Assembly: GCA_037903475.1 (NCBI GenBank) | Contig: JBAJFG010000370.1 | Span: 1,354,501-1,418,500 of the forward strand | From: Ancylostoma caninum | Taxonomy: Eukaryota; Nematoda; Chromadorea; Rhabditida; Ancylostomatidae | Direction of reading: 5' to 3' | DNA length: 64,000 bases | In this document: one piece after another, positions 47,344 through 58,300 of the stretch | How the letters are laid out: every line of letters starts with the position of its first letter | Numbering within the stretch: position 1 is the stretch's first letter | The notes under the pieces: generated by a model | Database searches by the model: none | What the model was told of the DNA's origin: nothing | The model's input: the letters and a program-made list of their open reading frames with translations, nothing else | Program-made: the position numbers and the translations under genes

Positions 47344-47491
47344 TACAGTCTTTCTCAAAAATTCTTGCCTCACGCTGAACCGCCCGTCAGCTTAGCCAAG
47401 TCATACCACGTATGATAACTCATAGGTTATGCCGCACGGCTTAGTAGATGGACGGTGAAGCATGAGGCAAGTATTTTTGAGAAGGACTATA
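47344..47491. mobile_element. Tc1/mariner-type MITE (~148 bp)
   Basis: Left end TACAGTCTTTCTCAAAAATT, right end GTATTTTTGAGAAGGACTATA, with the inner CTTGCCTCACGCT / AGCATGAGGCAAG pair. Ends starting TACAGT next to TA are characteristic of Tc1/mariner derivatives. Non-coding. Confidence 0.75.
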
Positions 47492-48384
47492 TGTGATATG
47501 AGATCTATTACGTGGAATCTCCATGTGAATCAGGAACAACTCAAAATCGAACACCAACACAATTGCAAACACAAAAAAAGCGGCCTGTACGTATTTGAGA
47601 AAAATAAGATGGACGCATGGGATGCCAGGTTTCTCACCAACAAATTTTTAAACAGAGCTTAGATGGAATAGCTAGTTCCTCGCAGATTTGTTGTAACTCG
47701 GCGGTGCCTCACATTACTTGTCGCCGAAGAAATTACTGAATTTCTTTACTAATGAAAAAACAAAACTTCGGTTAATAATACATTGCCTTCTATCTCCGTC
47801 CTTCCCGGGCAACTTCTCTATTCCTTTCTGCCAGTATTCCAGGCGCTATGACTTGAAAAAATTTAGTACCTCACTTTAGCGTCCACGTTGATTGCTGAAC
47901 CTCGTTATGTCCTGAGAAAGGTGACAGTCTGAAAGGCCCAGGATTATCGGATCCGGCAGGTGCTCATTACTGTAATGCTTGTGATGTTACTACTGAGGAA
48001 ATTGTTGTAAAGGCTTCCTTGTGACTTCACCAGCAGCATAGGGAAGCCTTCTTTCTGGGGGGGGGGGGGTGCCTTTTACTATTCTAGAAATGATTCCAGA
48101 CAGGGAATCTATTGGCGCAGGTGTTGCGCGCATTGGACCAAGCTTTCATTCTCAGTTATTCAGTTATACAATATCATCTAGACAACTCTTCCCACGTGAG
48201 CGAATGAATAGCGAATGAATACTCTTCAATGCTCACCTGGCATCGATTGTGAGATTCGCACAACCGAAGTGGTACTCATATCCACACAACTTTGCTATAA
48301 CCACGACCGTGCGGGAGATTGATGACGGTCGCGTAGTCGCTCTCGAGTGCCGCCAACTCGCCGGTTCGCCACCCTGCCTCGCCT
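47492..48384. other. No gene recognised
   Basis: No credible exon, repeat boundary or RNA gene; a G12 homopolymer lies at about 48057. Confidence 0.35.
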
Positions 48385-48640
48385 TCAGGATGTTCCTTCT
48401 TTTCTGAATTTCTGGATCTTGTGCGGTAGCTCTACTTCTGAGTTCGCTATCAATGCTACACCATCGCCATCAAGAACAGTGAATGAAGGCCCTTCCATTA
48501 AGTGCTTTATTACCGTATCAGGCGTCATAATGAACAGAAACAGGCTTAGAGGTGATCCTTTTTGCACACCAGCTGATACCTCGAATTTCTCTGTAGTTCG
48601 GTGTGTGGTACGGACTCTCGCTGTAGATCTCTCACACATG
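48385..48640 (-). pseudogene. LINE reverse-transcriptase fragment (CR1/jockey-like)
   Basis: The minus strand reads FEVSAGVQKGSPLSLFLFIM, PDTVIKHLMEGPSFTVLDGD and GVALIANSEVEL. This is the F.V..GV.QGS.LSP..F....D ... YADD.ALIA.S pattern of LINE reverse transcriptases, with the catalytic YADD degraded to LDGD. About 85 codons, no flanking domains: a dead fragment. Confidence 0.7.
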
Positions 48641-48649
48641 TCTTAGACT

Positions 48650-50005
48650 TTGCTTATTATCAAGTTGTAGGAAAAATTTCCCGCCATGTTTGAACTGTCT
48701 ATTCAAATTTATTGTTCTTTCTCAACAACAATCACACGATATAGGTGGCATCAATATTGACAGGATCTCCGGTGGAAGCAATGGACTTTTTTTTTGGCAG
48801 CAACTGCGAGTGAGTCTTTCCATTTTAATTCCACCAAACTTTGAGCATTGACTTCTGTGGGTATAGTTCTCGTTTTGCCACTAGAACCCAGCATCCTAAC
48901 CTGTGATTTAATAAGAAGCTCACTTCTCGTCACTATTAATCGAGTTATCGGGGGAAGCGAGAATCTGTGGAAAAGTCAAAAGGTCTAGGCACGCATCCCT
49001 CAGCACTTGAGGCGGTGGCAGCTCAGGTCAAGATGAATACATGAATACATGAGTTGTATTCCCTTGTCTCTGTGAAGAGATGCAGTTGAATAGCTATTGT
49101 ATTAGGTGTTGTTATAAGTCCTTGTGCTTTTTTTCGGATGCACTTTTTCCCACCTATTTGTGATCTTTCAGGTACAGCTCATATACGAGTTGAAAGCGCT
49201 AATCTTCCTCTACAAGAGGGTTGTGAACGGCGTCTTCTCAAACTACAGCATGCTTGAGTTTTAAGCCTGCAAAATGGAGCAATGAGCCAATGAAAAACAG
49301 CGCAATCGACAACCACGTATCCTGTCAATCAGTTGAAGCACGAAAGGCCATCAAAACTGGCCAAATGATCTGTATTAAGTATGAAAGAGATTTTCGATGA
49401 CTGGTTGATCCTTACCGATGCCTGAACGGCGCAGTTTTTTTTTCTATGCCAGCAGTTACAAGAGACCGAATGCGTTCAACATCCACAGGAGGAGTAACTG
49501 AACCGGAATCCCTGCTTTTCTGGTATTGGAATTAAGAAGGTAGGAGGTGGTGAAACATGCTGACCTAATGTCATCTTAAGGCTTTCGTTCTCCGCTGTCA
49601 GACTAATAAACTCGCGTTGGATATCTGCTGATTCTCAAGTAACAGCTCACAGTTTCTATTAAGGAAAATGTCTAAGCGCTTCGCGTTCTCCATCAAGTAG
49701 GCAATAACTGTCCTCAGTTTGATCAGCAAAGCATCAATAGTGGTGAGGAGTTTTGCGACGTGGTCAAATTTGTTTGGCGGCGACAGCGATTCCTGAACGC
49801 CCGGTCTGGGCTCCTTTTGCTGCTCCAAAGTTTTGCCGGAGAGACGTGGGGCCTTTATTGTCATCAATTATTGCCAGCAAATTAAATGGAGTGTCTATCA
49901 AAACCTACAAATTTGACCCTCCAGACACTCAAAGCCCGGCTCGGAGACTGCCAAAGAAAAAAAATTGATCAGTTTGAAGACCGTCATGCCTCAAATTTAT
50001 CAGGC
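48650..50005. other. No gene recognised; dispersed repeat at 49100-49420
   Basis: 49100-49420 is the second copy of the repeat at 6940-7275. A minus-strand 89-codon frame at 49598-49867 has a helical, coiled-coil-like composition (KLLTTIDALLIKLRTVIAYL) but no recognised family. Confidence 0.4.
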
Positions 50006-50018
50006 GAAGACAGAAGAA

Positions 50019-53000
50019 CCAGCTTGATCACCTTGACTCCCGTTGATCTTCGGGTATGCCGAGCGGGCGCCAGCAATCCTTCCATTTGTCCCTCTCGCGA
50101 GCCAGAGTTGTCCAGTGGATTCTGTCCGTTTGAGGGACAGGAGAGCATCGTATCTATCCTTGAAGGACTTCGTGAAGAAGTCTGACCATCGGGTTGGTGG
50201 TCTTCCTGTCGTGCGCTTAACGTCCCGTGGAGTCCAGTCGCTGACGGCTCTTGTCAAACGGTTGTCGTTAAAACGCATCACGTGTCCGGTCCATCTAATC
50301 AACTTGGCGTAAGCGGCAGCGTCCCTGATCTTCGATTGTTGACGAAGGGTGGAGCTCCGTATTCCAGCCCTCACTTGCGTGAGGCGGGTTATTCCTAGTA
50401 TCACCCTCTCAATGGAGCGTTCGACGACGCTGACCGCATTCTCATCCTGTTGCGCAACGCCCAGGTTTCTGAGGCGTAGGTCAAAGCAGGGGGAACGGTT
50501 GTGTTGAAGAGGTGGGCACGGAGCCTGGTGTTCTTCGTCTTCTTCACTACGTCCTCGATGCTCTCGTAAGCTCCCCAAGCCGCTCGTTTCTTTTTGCCCA
50601 GCTCTGGAGCGAGGTCGTTCATCATGTTGACTTCCCGACCTAGGTATACGTAGCTGGAGCATTCGGATATGGTCGTTCCGTTAGCGAGAATGGGGCATCC
50701 GGGACCCATCCGTTCTTCATGAACATCGTCTTCGTCAGATTCAGCTGGAGACCAATCTTTCCACACGCGTCCTCGAAGTCGCCCAGCATCTGTTCCGCTT
50801 CGCTGATGGTTGGTGTTATAAGAACGATGTCGTCAGCGAAGCGAAGATGACTAAGTCGCCGGCCATCAACTTGCACTCCCATGCTATCCCATTCCAGTTT
50901 CCGCATGACGTCTTCGAGAGTGGCGCTGAATAGTTTCGGCGACACGGTATCGCCTTGCCGAACCCCTCTCTTGACGTCGATGGTGATGTCGTCGTAGAAT
51001 GGAGAAATCCTGGTCGTGAAGTTGCTGTAGAGCTCACGAAATACCTTGATGTATTGAGTAGGTATGCCCTGGTTGCCCAGGGCTTCCAATACCGCTTCTG
51101 TCTCAAAAGAGTCGAAGGCTTTCTTCAAATCGATGAACGTGAGACAGAGGGGCATCTTATACTCTCGCGATACTTCGATGAGTCTAGTGACGGTGTGCAT
51201 GTGGTCGATCGTACTGAATCCTTTTCGAAATCCTGCTTGCTCGCACAGCTGTCCCTCGTCTAGTGTCCTTTCGATCCTATTGAGGATAACACGCGTGAAA
51301 AGCTTGTAGACGATGGACAGTAGGCAGATGGGGCGATAACTGCCAATATCCTGCGGGTCTCCCTTCTTGTACAGCAACAGGTCCTGCTGGTCTTCCATTG
51401 GTTAGGTACCTTGCATTCCGACAGGTACCGCGTGAAAAGCCTAGCCAAGGTGGTAATGAGAATTGGCTGTAGGTTCTTCAGATGTTCCGGTCGGATCCTG
51501 TCGGGGCCCGGTGCTGTACGATTCTTCACCGACTTGATGGCATGTCGGATTTCGGAAGGGAGAACCGATGGGATAACATACCCGTCCTCCCTAAGATGAC
51601 ATTGAGGGAGGTGGATGTGGCTATCTAAGAGATCCGAGTAGAAGTCGTAGATGACCTTCTCCATTACCCGTCTTGACGAAGAAATTGTTCCGTCTAGGCG
51701 CCGTAGGGTGGACATCTTGCGATTGGCGAAGTTTCGGCGGGTGCAGCGAATGCTTTTCCCTGCCTCTGCGGCTTCGGCCAACACTGCTGCTCGTCTCTCC
51801 TTGAGGTCTTCTTTTATCGCTTCTCTGCACCGTTTTGCGAGCTCGGACGTTAGCTGGCAGTTGCCTGCGGCTCTCGCGGCTCCACGCTGGCGTATAAGCT
51901 CGAGGGTCTCGTAAGACAGTCGTCTCTTGGTGACTCTTAAACCCTCGTCGCTCTTTGCGCTGTCGCGAAGATGCTGTACAAGCCGATCGTACTCTTCGTC
52001 GATGTTGTCGACTACCGCATCTTCCCAAAAGCCGGCTAGCGAAGTGAAAAGATCCCAATTGATGACGGGTTTGGGACTCCTTCTCTTAAACTTCACGGCT
52101 TTCTCTCCTTTGCGTGAGAAGAAGAATCTTGCACGAAGGAGGCGATGGTCGGATCCGGTGTAGAACTTTGGTACAACACCGACGTCGGTCAGGCAGAACC
52201 TTCGATTGACGATGATGTGGTCAATTTCATTATGGTACTCTCCACCGGGTGACTCCCACGTCGAGCGTAGGGAGGTTGGCTTCTGAAATTGTGAGTTACC
52301 ATGAATGGTCTTCGTCGCCATGATGAACTCAGACAGCCTCTCTCCCTGTTCGTTCCACTGCAGGACGGGGTACCGATGTGAAGTTCCTCAGGCGTTCTCC
52401 TAGGACCAATCTTGGCGTTGAAATCGCCAACGATGATCTTGTAGAATGTGTGGTCTTCCCTGTAGAACTTCTCCAAGTCCATATAGAAGGCCTCGATATT
52501 CCCTTCGTCGTAAGTGGATGTTGGAACGTAGGCGACGAAGATTGTCAAGGCTGGTATTGATCCACATCTTCTCAACCGCAGACGATCGATTCGGGTTGTC
52601 AGCTGTTCGAATGAGTCGATGTTCATGACCAAGTTCGTGTTGACGAGGACACCGACTCCACCAACTCCTCTACTGTCGCAGGTTCCAAGGAACAGTTCTT
52701 CTCCAGTGTCGAAGGTGGCGTTCAATGGTCGGTGTCTCCTCGTCTCGGTCAGTCCGATGACGTCGTACCTGATCTTCCTGGCCTGCATCATCAAATCCTC
52801 GATGGAAGCCTCCGATGCAAGCGTGCGTGCGTTGAAGGTACAGACCGTCATCATAGTCCTTCTGGTTTTAGGCAGCCTAGATAACCCCTCGGACCTCGTT
52901 CTCACTGGCGCTGCCGTACCAGTAACTCTTCCGAGATCAGGGGAACACTCTCTATTATTGCTGTGTCGAGCTTGAAAAATTTAAAGCCCACAGGAGATAG

Positions 53001-53418
53001 CTTGCTGGGCTCTATTCCTCCGTGGGAGGCTGGAGTGTGATTTCACCGGGAAGTTAGCCGGGCTTCCCGGGAGTGGACGATGGAGCTTATTTGTTGGAGG
53101 CGAATACCGAACCACCTCCCTTGTACCCCCCAGTCACTTGAATGCAGGGCTTTTGGTCGGATAGATGTGCAGGATACAATCTGCAGACACGCAAGCACAC
53201 CCATGCACGCATGCATGAACATGTCCACGCGCTGGCAGAAGGTATAGATCGTTCCGACACTGCAGAGACAGGGAGTCCATCCCCTGAATCCACCCGCGTC
53301 TCAGGGCAGGCACAAGGTCGCGTTTGGTCCGCGATTAGCCCCCTATCCGCCACCTGGGGACGCGCCACGTACCCTCGCGACTAACCGGCTGGGATCCCTC
53401 GTATGAGGGAGATCCGTG
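50019..53418 (-). mobile_element. Full-length RTE-type LINE, frameshifted, with 13-bp target duplication
   Basis: Flanked by GAAGACAGAAGAA on both sides (50006-50018 and 53419-53431), giving a 3.4-kb element, the usual RTE size. On the minus strand the 5' ORF starts at about 52905 and encodes an AP-like endonuclease (CTFNARTL, IGLTETR, GDFNAKIG, DHIIVNRR, SDHRLL). Then comes reverse transcriptase (SYRPICLLS, AGFRKGFSTIDH, FIDLKKAFDS, RGVRQGDTVSPKLF, LRFADDIVL) and a C-terminal part with WTGHVMRFNDNRL and DWTPRDVKRTTGRPPTRWSD. The reading frame shifts at least four times (about 52370, 51300-51400, 50650-50760, 50400-50660), so it is no longer autonomous. The 3' end is the RTE-like TCAAGGTGATCAAG repeat. 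Confidence 0.9.
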
Positions 53419-53431
53419 GAAGACAGAAGAA

Positions 53432-54842
53432 TACCGAGTTAAAATACACATGTTGCAGTGACACTGGATCATATGCTCTTCATTTCCACCACGCCACTAT
53501 GCTACTCACTGAGACAGTAAATAATAAATAGTTCTAAGCGGAGTCGTTAGTAGAAAGTGACAGCGTTTCATATCGAGCGCGCGCGGAGCAGCACGAGTGT
53601 GGAATACTCTGCAGTTGCGAAACAACTTCGGTCAGGAAAAACGTTTGGAAGGCGACTATAGGCTGGACGAGATATTCTTTAGCAAGTAGCAGGCCACTCT
53701 CGCCACTCTTGCTCGGCACAAAGTCACTGCTGGTCCTAACGCTCAGCATTATGTAAGCCTAGCTGAAGCATTCCACGCAGAGTTTCAAAGCCCTATGTGC
53801 GACGTAATCTGCCCACGTCGGGTATGCTCAACTTGTGCAGTCAAATTCCACAGGAATAAACACTGAGAAACCTGCTGTAACAATTGCATTCCTGCTGACT
53901 GTACAGCTCTGATAAGTTGTATAGCACTTATTTTATTGAAGTTCCAATGCATCACACAGAATTTGATTCAAAAGTTATAGTGAAGGACCACAAATTGGGT
54001 CATCCCGAGTAATGCGTCTCCTCTCACACATGGAAATGAGAAGATGCCTTGTCTCCGGCAGCACTGATAGATGAGGAAAAGAGGTACATAATTCATTCCG
54101 TTTATGTTCGTGGAAAATGGTTTCTATGAGCGTGGAAGATCTCTCTTGGGCAGAGACGCAGGCGCTCAGCATGCAGAGGGCGCGTGTCTCTGCCCGAGAG
54201 AGCCGCGCAGCGGTCTCGACCCTTGTCTGTGTACACTTGGAGTTCCTGTATAGACGGCGTGGACGAGGCACAACATCGCGATAATAACAGTGACTACCAG
54301 ACTGATCCATCACGTGGGTCTGGTCACAAAATTTCATAGTGAAAAAACTAGCGAATATGAACCCCTCAGTCGCTTCGTAGCCTAGTATTGCTGCCACATA
54401 GTGCAAACTACTCAAGAAAAAAAAACGAAGAAAGCTGAATCATTGATTGATTTATTTATCGCGTCTTATTTACAATGCCATGGATACACATTTCAGTTAA
54501 AATACAAATTCTGGTTGAACAGTTACCATTAAGCTGAAAGAAGTATAGTTTTGATTTTCATCTATGCTACACATATCTTTGACTTAACAGCTCGTTTGAA
54601 CGAAGCACTGGAACACTAGGTGGGGTTTCTCCTGCTTATTTTAATGAATGCAATTCCTGCCCTAACAGTAAAACTAGTTTTGCCTACTAGACGGTTAGGT
54701 TTTGGGAACGCGATTCTAAATGCGCCACCTCTAGTAATTCAGTGTATTATGCTGAAAAAATCAAGAGCAGTAATATTAGTCGTAGGGTTAAGCAATTTAT
54801 GTACCATTCAAATATCGAGCATTATTCGTCTGGATTCAAGGG
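53432..54842. other. No gene recognised; hairpin at ~54139-54205
   Basis: The interval contains an inverted pair CTCTCTTGGGCAGAGACGC / GCGTGTCTCTGCCCGAGAGAG. A 146-codon minus-strand frame (53975-54415) spans this hairpin and has no family pattern, so I do not call it. Confidence 0.35.
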
Positions 54843-55142
54843 TTACAGGCCAAGACGACCATTTATGATACTGGAATTGGGAACATTAGAATAAGAAGTT
54901 TTCCTCATTCTAATGAACAATTCTCTAGTAAAATTATTCTGAACTCTTATAAGCAGGACATCTTGTTTTCGGTAGGAATTAATGACCGTGGAACATCTTT
55001 CCAGTATAGGCCTTGCATACATTTTATACGCTAGTAATAACAGGTTCATGTCCTTAGTTGACAGAACTTTAGAAATTTGTAAGCTACGAGTCATTGCTTT
55101 TCGTTTTCTCATTCGCATAACAAACAGCACTGCCATCGTCAT
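54843..55142 (-). pseudogene. LINE reverse-transcriptase C-terminal fragment
   Basis: The minus strand reads STKDMNLLLLAYKMYARPIL, ERCSTVINSYRKQDVLLI, VQNNFTRELFIR and PNSSIINGRLGL. This is the C-terminal thumb/connection region of CR1/jockey-type LINE polymerases (AYKTYVRPILEY pattern). Isolated fragment, no catalytic core. Confidence 0.7.
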
Positions 55143-55377
55143 GCAAGTTCACTTTTGACACAGCACCAATAAATGATGCCACGCTGTCGATCGATATGTA
55201 CCAAAACCTGTGCTGAATCATCGAGAAGTATAGCAGCAGCAAGGGCGAGTGTAGTGCGTTACACACATTCTACTCTTTCTCTTCGCACTGTTTATGTACT
55301 GTATGCATTATGTTGTTGCGCTAATCAATTCCAAATACAAAGGGAAATATTTCTTGATATACTCATCTATCCGAAGT

Positions 55378-58300
55378 TCATTTATTATATTTACTGCCAC
55401 CATCACGCACGGTTGCAGTCACACTGGAGTCCCGCACAGAGCTTGTCCATCCTGGAAAACTTCCATCCTAAAGCAGAAGATGACATTCGAAAACGTGTGC
55501 AACTTACGGAAAATTCTCTTTGGGGACGAAATCAGTTTCCGGTATTCGCCGTTAAACGTAATAATGATCAGGCTGAAAAGTAGATCTCACATCTGTCATC
55601 AGCTATGTAACCGTAAGAGCTCAACTCACGCATCCGTGCAGTGCACCAGATTCCACGCTACCGTGGTTAGAATCCAAACGGACCAGCGGTCTTGAACTTG
55701 CCATGCAAGGTGGAAGTAGGTATAAAGTTCTACAACAAATACCATGCCTTGAAGGACTGCCTGGAAATGCAATAATAAATTTAATGCACAGTAGATACGT
55801 GCAGCTTTCGAGTATTCGTCTGGAGTTGATTCCAGTGCAGGAGAAAGAGGATAAATGCATGTTTTTGTAATGTTGTTATTTCCCACTCGTTTCATCTCGC
55901 TTTGTCAAGAAATTCCAGATTTGCAGTTTTGACTCCTGTACGCCACGAACCTAGGTGTTGCCTTTGGCGAACCCAGCACCCTTCACCCCTGGTAACATCA
56001 ACACCAAACTATCATAAAATTTGAAAACCTAACAGAACATTTCTGTCAAGGTTCTGAATGGAGCATTCAGTGGCGTGGGGGTGGCCCATCCGCGGCCTCG
56101 ATAAGAACCCCGCGCGACCGCGCCACGCACCTGAATCGGTGCCGTCTGCCGCCGGTATGCTATTTTTAGGCGCTTTTCTTCCCCATTTCTTCGAAAATCT
56201 CTGAAATGCTGTAGAAAAACTGCCAGAAATAGCATAACAGCGGCCGAAAAACCATTCACGGCTCGCGCGGCGCGGTCGCGCTGCATTCTTTTCGAGGTCG
56301 TGGATGGGCCACCGCCACTGACGTCCACTGTACATGTTATTTGTCTTTTCTAATATCACAGCACCTGAGGAATTGCGGATAATATGGATTTGAATTGTGA
56401 ATTTCAAAAATCAAAGGATTGGTACTTCCTGCCCAAGTTTGAATTGTTTCCCAAAGCTATTCACCATTTTTGTCCCCTGATTCTTCTCCTTTAGAAATCA
56501 CGTGCTCTGATATCGAAAAACTCTGATAAATGTGCTATATTAATGTCGCCCAAACAGCATAAAACGTCAGGTAGAAACCGTAGCAGCATCTCCTCCCATT
56601 TGCTGCCATCTTCCGACAATTGCTGCTTCTAATACATTCTCAGACATTCCACGGATCGGAGCCGAACCGACTCCGCCAACTATTACCACTAGCAACGAAA
56701 TAGCAACGGCCGTTGCCGCAGCAAAGGTGGGTGCTATTGCGTTGCTGCTAGCAACCGACGGTTGCTATTGAGTTGCTATTCGGGCCACATATGGCGGCCA
56801 TGCTCTGTAGAATGTAGACATGTTCTGCAGACTTCACCTGTCAAGACGTGTGACGCCTTCACGGTAGAACACGTCCACACGTGTCTCTTCACGTATATCA
56901 TGATCATGTTAGAAATCGAAGCTCCTCCTTGATTCTACGTTAGCAGCCGTCCAGAACCGGCTGTGGAGGAGAAAGTGAGTTGTTACTCATTTGTTTATTC
57001 GTTTTCATCCAATACACGACGGAGTGATAAGGGTGCGCCTGCACCAAGGTGGAGAAACGCCTCGAGAGGGGTCCAACTGTGCGAAGGAGGCTTCATCTGG
57101 CTAAGTTTGACAATAAATGTTCTTTAAGGAAGAAATGCGCGGACTACAGGAACATTCTGGCAACTCGGACAAAAAACAGCCTTTGTTGAAGTACTATGAA
57201 TCAATACAGCACTGGCGTGCATGACTAATCGTACCATCTGCCATTCCGACTACCCTTTAAGAAATGAATAATTCTTTTAAACTAGATTAATCACAGTTCA
57301 CGTGTTGAAAAGGTCAAACTGCGGTTTCAATATTGATTTACCGTTGAATATCCACCAATGCATTTACCTTCACGCCCAAATTACGCTCTCTCAGACACCC
57401 GGCGCGGTGGGCGCTCGCCGGCTAAACGCCCGGCTGCGCCAAGTACAGCGGACGTCAATCACGGCTAGTATTCCCGCGGTATGGGGCGCCGCACCACCCA
57501 TGCGGCGCGGCGGGCTCGCTGGGTGCTGTTGAGGGGATTTTCAGCTTTTCTTTAGTTTCTGCGACAATTCCACTCATTTGTGGGCCCTCTTGATAAATGT
57601 TTGAATTAGAGTGACGCCGATTCAATTCTAATATCTGAGTTTGAGGAAGATATCGTCTTGCAGTTTGTTTCCTACGAAGAGGTTTTTTCTCAGTGCTTAT
57701 TAGCTGTTGTATCGTGTAAGAGGGGTTCGGCAAGGCGATGCCGTGTCGCCAAAACTATTCAGCGCCACTCTCGAAGACGTCATGCGGAAACTGGAATGGG
57801 ATAGCATGGGAGTGCAAGTTGATGGCCGGCGACTTAGTCATCTTCGCTTCGCTGACGACATCGTTCTTATAACACCAACCATCAGCGAAGCGGAACAGAT
57901 GCTGGCCGACTTCGAGGACGCGTGTGGAAAGATTGGTCTCCAACTGAATCTGACGAAGACGATGTTCATGAAGAACGGATGGGTCCCGGATGCCCCATTC
58001 TCGCTCAACGGAACGGCCATATCCGAATGCCCAGCTACGTATACCTAGGTCGGGAAGTCAGAATGATGAACGACCTCGCTCCAGAGCTGGGCAGGAGGAA
58101 ACGAGCGGCTTGAGGAGCTCACAGAGCATCGAGGACGTAGTGAAGAAGACGAAGAACACCAGGCTCCGTGCCCACCTCTTCAACACAACCGTTCTCCCTG
58201 CTTTGACCTACGCCTCAGAAACCTGGGCATTACGCAAGCAGGATGAGAATGCGGTAAGCGTCGTCGAACGCTCCATCGAAAGGGTGATGCTAGGAATAAC

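Noticed and set aside
53975..54415. 146-codon minus-strand frame
   Set aside because: It spans an inverted repeat and has no family pattern, signal or splice context.
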